From positions 124,001 through 188,000 of the forward strand of contig CAJTLX010000001.1 of the NCBI GenBank assembly GCA_910577165.1: a DNA stretch of 64,000 nt, given 5' to 3'. This document shows, one piece after another, positions 60,530 through 64,000 of the stretch. The position numbers and the translations under genes are program-made. How positions within the stretch are numbered: position 1 is the stretch's first letter; each line of letters begins with the position of its first letter. The notes beneath the pieces were generated by a model, which saw nothing but the letters and a program-made list of their open reading frames with translations, ran no database searches and was not told where the DNA came from. Origin of the DNA: an uncultured Lachnospiraceae bacterium. GTDB taxonomy: Bacteria; Bacillota; Clostridia; Lachnospirales; Lachnospiraceae.

Positions 60530-61879
60530 TCACAGAGAAATATCCACCGCGCCTCCAACTGCCGCAGCACTCATATCCACAGAGATCTCCCCTCCAAAAG
60601 CGGATGCGCCGGAAGAAATATCCGAGCCGGAAACCCCATCGGAAACCGCATAGTCAATCCCTGAAGCGGAACTGTCATAAAAATCGGCTGTTCCCTGCCC
60701 CATCTGCTGCTCCTCATATTTCAACGCCTGTTCCGCGCGCTCCAAATCACTTAACCGCATTGCGGAATCGCCAATCTCAAGTGCAGCAGTTCCTGTTGTA
60801 TCCGTGGGATTTCTGCCGCTATTTTCCGCTCCTCCATAGCGGCGATAGCGATCCATATCCTTGATATATTTAAGATCCGCTTCCGCCACATCTGCAAGTT
60901 CCTCGCCGCGATGTCTGCGCTTTAGCTGTTTTACACGCAGCTCCTTCGCCCGCATCTGCCGCTCGGTCTGCTGCCGCTTTGTTGAGAGTTCGCGCTTTAT
61001 CCGCTGGTGTTTTGCGCGGACGCGCTGTTTTTTTACCTGACTTTTTAATGTGTTCGCCTGCTTTTCCCGCGACACCCGCTTTTCCTTTAACTGCTCCTCT
61101 TTCAGATTGCTCAGCTTCTTTTTTGCTGTCTTTACAATGCTCTCCGCGTGCGCAATCGCAATGCGCAATTCATTTTCATCGTACTGTCCCGTTCCGACCG
61201 AACGGCGAAGAGTGGCAACCTTGGTGCGCGCCGTTGCAAGTGCCCGCGCTGCGGTGCCAAGCTTATTAGCGCGCAGTACCTGGGAGGAAACTTCACGGCG
61301 ATTATAATTTAGGTTTTTCTTTTTTGCCTTTGCCTTCGCTTTCTTTTGCTGCGCAAGACGCTGGCGATCTACCATACTTAAATTTGTTTTTGTTCCATAT
61401 ACAGAGGTATTTGCATTGACGATCTGGTTATCTTTTCCAATTTTCGCAGCATCCTCCTTATTCTTTCCATTCTGCCCAATTGCGTTTTGATCTTTTTTTC
61501 CATGCTGTTCGATTATATTTTGATCTTTCTTTATTGTCTGATCAATACTGCTCTGTTCAATATTTTGATTTACTGCTTCACTTGCCCTCTGCGATGCAAA
61601 ATTATTATTTCGGTACTTAAAATGCCCCGCACCAAAATAGTTTCCCGCATAATTCCAAGAGGAATTGTTCGCGCTCTCTTTCGCCTTTCCCTCACTCTCC
61701 TCTCTGCTCCAGAAGACGCCACCCTCCTTTGCAGTTTTAGCCGTCGCTGTTTTCTCATATTTCGCGGAAGTTTCCTCGATTGTCCGCGCTACACGGACAT
61801 TCCTTGTTTCCTCTGGATGATTCTTTTGCTGCCCCGCCGATATATTGCCTAAGAGATTTCCCATCTCAATTCCATTCAT
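60530..61879 (-). CDS. basic coiled-coil protein of unknown function
   Basis: The 449-residue protein has an acidic/asparagine-rich N-terminus, a strongly basic coiled coil near residues 170-345 (KKAKAKAKKKNLNYNRREVS, ARALATARTKVATLRRSVG, REKQANTLKSQVKKQRVRAK) and a C-terminus rich in Ser/Ala/Gly. No family was recognised, although similar lysine-rich proteins are common in Lachnospiraceae (recollection). The start at 61879 (MNGIEMGNLLGN) has GGGGGG at suitable distance; an ATG 6 nt upstream is possible. It may bind nucleic acid or a scaffold; this is speculative. Confidence 0.7.
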   Translation of the reverse strand: MNGIEMGNLLGNISAGQQKNHPEETRNVRVARTIEETSAKYEKTATAKTAKEGGVFWSREESEGKAKESANNSSWNYAGNYFGAGHFKYRNNNFASQRASEAVNQNIEQSSIDQTIKKDQNIIEQHGKKDQNAIGQNGKNKEDAAKIGKDNQIVNANTSVYGTKTNLSMVDRQRLAQQKKAKAKAKKKNLNYNRREVSSQVLRANKLGTAARALATARTKVATLRRSVGTGQYDENELRIAIAHAESIVKTAKKKLSNLKEEQLKEKRVSREKQANTLKSQVKKQRVRAKHQRIKRELSTKRQQTERQMRAKELRVKQLKRRHRGEELADVAEADLKYIKDMDRYRRYGGAENSGRNPTDTTGTAALEIGDSAMRLSDLERAEQALKYEEQQMGQGTADFYDSSASGIDYAVSDGVSGSDISSGASAFGGEISVDMSAAAVGGAVDISL

Positions 61880-62079
61880 CACCATTCCCCCCTGTTACCG
61901 CAATCTCTGCAAATTTTCTTGTTTCTTCCCTGTGACTTTAAATTCCCACAACGATTTCACCTATTGATGAACTTGATCTTTATATCGGCAGATTGGCACG
62001 ATTTTATTATATCCCTGCAAAATACTTCTCCTGACCTTCTTAACTCCTGTACCCCCACCACAAACAAATCAAAATATTA

Positions 62080-62826
62080 TCAAGTTTTCCGGTTCCACGC
62101 GATATCCTTCACCACCTCCCCGGCTAAAATCAGCCCCGCCACCGAAGGCACAAACGCAATGCTTCCCGGTGTGCTGCGGCGCGAAGAAGTGTCGCGAAAA
62201 GGGCTAAATTCTCTCCCCTCAATCTCTCCCGCCATCTGTGTGGGCAATTCTTCTGAATACACCACCTTTAAGTGCTCTACGCCACGCTTTTTTAATTCCC
62301 GCCGCATTACTTTTGCGAGCGGACAAACCTTTGTCTGATAAATATCCGCGACCCTGAATTCCGTCGGATCAAGTTTGTTTCCTGCACCCATACAACTAAT
62401 GATTGGCGTTCCCACTTCCTTTGCCCGCAAAATCAGCTCTAATTTTGCCGTCACGGTATCAACTGCGTCGATTATATAATCATATTCTGCAAATGGAAAT
62501 TCCCCCGCATTTTCCGGAAGAAAAAAGCAGTTGTGCATATGGACAACTGCCTCCGGACAGATCTCAAGAACACGTTCTTTCATCACCTCAACTTTACTGC
62601 GCCCAAGCGTGCAGTGTGTAGCAATAATCTGACGGTTTAAATTGGATTCGCACACGGTATCACTGTCCACCAAATCAAGCGTACCGATCCCACTGCGCGC
62701 CAAAGCCTCCACCGCAAAACCTCCGACTCCCCCAATGCCAAATACCGCCACCCTCGCGGATATCAACCGCTCCATTCCCTCATGTCCTAACAGACTCTCC
62801 GTGCGCACAAACTGTTCTCTGCTCAC
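62080..62826 (-). CDS. tcdA: tRNA threonylcarbamoyladenosine dehydratase
   Basis: The product (248 residues) is a ThiF/E1-type enzyme with ATP loop GIGGVGGFAVEAL, NLNRQIIATHCTLGRSK and the AVDTVTAKLEL adenylation region; the Cys of ISCMGAGNKLDPTEF is family-typical. It cyclises t6A37 to ct6A in tRNAs reading ANN codons. The GTG start at 62826 (SREQFVRTESLLG) has AAAGGGGAAAG upstream; a longer form from 62877 lacks a ribosome site. Confidence 0.92.
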   Translation of the reverse strand: MSREQFVRTESLLGHEGMERLISARVAVFGIGGVGGFAVEALARSGIGTLDLVDSDTVCESNLNRQIIATHCTLGRSKVEVMKERVLEICPEAVVHMHNCFFLPENAGEFPFAEYDYIIDAVDTVTAKLELILRAKEVGTPIISCMGAGNKLDPTEFRVADIYQTKVCPLAKVMRRELKKRGVEHLKVVYSEELPTQMAGEIEGREFSPFRDTSSRRSTPGSIAFVPSVAGLILAGEVVKDIAWNRKT

Positions 62827-62901
62827 CTTATCTTTCCCCTTTCGCCCATTTCTTTTGCCCAGCTCATCCCCAGCCACATAGGCTAAAGCCGGGTTGGCAT
62901 A

Positions 62902-63786
62902 CTATGCTTCCCCGCCTTCCTCCCATACATCATACCACTCCAAAAAATTATGCCGCACCCCGCGCTCTTTGTAGGCAATCACCGTACTTAAATTTACGTT
63001 CTCCACACTTGCAAAAATATTTCCCTCGACATAGGGATTTTTCTTTTTCAATTCCCGGATCAGTTCCTTTATTTCAAGGCGTTTGGAATTGGTATCCCCG
63101 GTGCCGCGCGCACAATTTTTTTCTGTAAATTTGCAGGCACACTGCAAAAAACATAATCCATAATAATCCCGCCAGATCTTAATATCTTCTTCCCGCACCA
63201 TATACATTGGGCGAATCAATTCCATGCCAGGAAAATTTGTGCTGTGCAATTTCGGCATCATAGTCTGGATCTGTGCCCCGTAGAGCATCCCCATCAAAAT
63301 CGTTTCAATCACATCGTCATAGTGATGACCGAGTGCTATCTTATTGCAGCCAAGTTCCTTTGCCCTGTGGTAAAGATACCCCCGCCGCATACGCGCACAA
63401 AGATAGCAGGGAGATTTTTCAATCTCGAAAACCGAGTCGAAAATTGTCGACTCAAAGATCTCGACCGGCACGGCAAGGCGAGCCGCATTCTCCTCAATCT
63501 GTCTGCGGTTCGCCTCGCTGTATCCGGGGTCCATTACTAAAAAAATAACCTCGAACGAAATTTTATTGTGACGTTTTAATATCTGAAATAATTTTGCCAT
63601 CAGCATGGAATCCTTGCCACCCGATATACAGACGGCAATCCGGTCACCGGGCTTAATTAACTCGTAGCGGTTGATCGCTTTGACAAACGGGCACCAGAGT
63701 GTTTTGCGAAATTTCTTTTGCAATCCCTTCTCCACACCAGCAAGCCATTCCCCAGGGTTTTCCCCGCTCTGTATTTCCTCTCCCAT
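62902..63786 (-). CDS. TtcA-like tRNA 2-thiolation ATP pyrophosphatase
   Basis: The 294-residue PP-loop enzyme has SGGKDSMLMAK, the C-x2-C pair in SPCYLCARMRRG and an FTEKNC motif, as in TtcA which thiolates cytidine 32 of tRNA using an iron-sulfur cluster. Firmicute paralogues may act on other sites, so TtcA is a family name here. The start at 63786 (MGEEIQSGENPGE) follows GGGAGG. It lies 75 nt upstream of tcdA on the same strand, two tRNA-modification genes together. Confidence 0.87.
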   Translation of the reverse strand: MGEEIQSGENPGEWLAGVEKGLQKKFRKTLWCPFVKAINRYELIKPGDRIAVCISGGKDSMLMAKLFQILKRHNKISFEVIFLVMDPGYSEANRRQIEENAARLAVPVEIFESTIFDSVFEIEKSPCYLCARMRRGYLYHRAKELGCNKIALGHHYDDVIETILMGMLYGAQIQTMMPKLHSTNFPGMELIRPMYMVREEDIKIWRDYYGLCFLQCACKFTEKNCARGTGDTNSKRLEIKELIRELKKKNPYVEGNIFASVENVNLSTVIAYKERGVRHNFLEWYDVWEEGGEA

Positions 63787-63824
63787 ATCCTCTTTTCCTC
63801 CCGTCACTAATCTCCAAGAACACC

Positions 63825-63925
63825 TCTGCAATCCGCTAAAGGCAATCAGATGGGAGAGACAATCCCGCCACGGACACTGATAAGCTGATCACCGCCTATA
63901 GAGGCGGGAGTTAATCCCACATCCG
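63825..63925. repeat. LR2 GC-rich repeat, copy 3
   Basis: CTGCAATCCGCTAAAGG, core CCCGCCACGGACACTGATAA and hairpin CCGCCTATAGAGGCGG match copy 2. It fills the gap between ttcA and the next gene on the minus strand. Confidence 0.7.
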
Positions 63926-63957
63926 ATTTCTTTTGCCTGGGAGAAATTCGCCGCAAA

Positions 63958-64000
63958 CTAATCACAAAGTTCGGCTATGTACTGCGCAAAACTAAGTGCT
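63958..64000 (-). CDS. 3' end of an unidentified gene
   Basis: On the minus strand a frame entering from the right edge reads ALSFAQYIAELCD and stops at 63958-63960. It is only 13 codons, so identity cannot be judged; the position just before LR2 fits a gene end. Confidence 0.35.
   Translation of the reverse strand, partial: ALSFAQYIAELCD

Overview
The window looks like a chromosomal segment from a Lachnospiraceae-type Firmicute (class Clostridia). This is inferred from gene content and signals: a GlgC/GlgD pair, spoVG, T-box leaders on proS and a trp locus, clostridial sigma-A promoters (TTGACA-17-TATAAT), strong AGGAGG ribosome sites, a PARG-like macrodomain protein, arabinose-releasing GH127 and GH51 enzymes, and an L-fucose/L-arabinose-type isomerase. 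No rRNA, tRNA, CRISPR array, prophage or intact insertion sequence was seen.

Layout. 1-8.7 kb: proS with its T-box, an LRR pseudogene, a YtvI-like permease, GH127 beta-L-arabinofuranosidase, a secreted protein of unknown function, a cytidylate-kinase-like protein and a truncated Rpn nuclease. 8.7-14.6 kb: a three-gene operon encoding a TerB-N/TerB-C protein, a BrxD-like (DUF2791) ATPase and an Lhr-like helicase; this gene set and order match the Shango anti-phage system. 14.7-18.3 kb: MarR and flavodoxin genes, an AT-rich patch of orphan and broken small ORFs, and a PARG. 18.4-27.6 kb: a SIMPL protein, a GHKL kinase/LytTR regulator pair, PAP2, an importer ATPase/permease pair and a heterodimeric ABC exporter. 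27.7-37.1 kb: GH51 arabinofuranosidase, a hypothetical gene, a trp locus collapsed by deletions but still behind an intact-looking T-box, spoVG, glgD, glgC and nth. 37.2-43.1 kb: a decayed sugar ABC transporter and a cassette of two XRE/TPR regulators facing a 54-residue exported peptide, an RRNPP-type quorum-sensing candidate. 43.4-49.1 kb: sugar isomerase, dCMP deaminase, M15 peptidase and an RlmD-type methylase. 49.4-64 kb: NifX-like/hemerythrin/HD/kinase genes, an ECF sigma/anti-sigma pair, NERD and AraC regulators, a broken methylase, GNAT, MATE, a phosphoesterase, a basic coiled-coil protein, TcdA and TtcA.

Three interspersed repeat families stand out. LR1 (copies at 0.6, 11.0 and two tandem copies at 55 kb) folds as a three-way junction with compensatory stem changes and always ends at an AGGAGG and start codon. 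LR3 (18.6 and 31.6 kb) shares a 102-nt ungapped core whose 16 differences are all transitions. LR2 (16.0, 47.6 and 63.8 kb) is a GC-rich hairpin repeat. A second theme is collapse by internal deletion: trpB, trpB/trpA, lipoprotein/permease and a regulator pair have each been fused into short ORFs.

Functionally, GH127, GH51 and the isomerase suggest use of plant arabinan or arabinosylated glycoprotein. Glycogen synthesis is represented by glgC/glgD. All functions are inferred by reading the sequence; no database search was possible.
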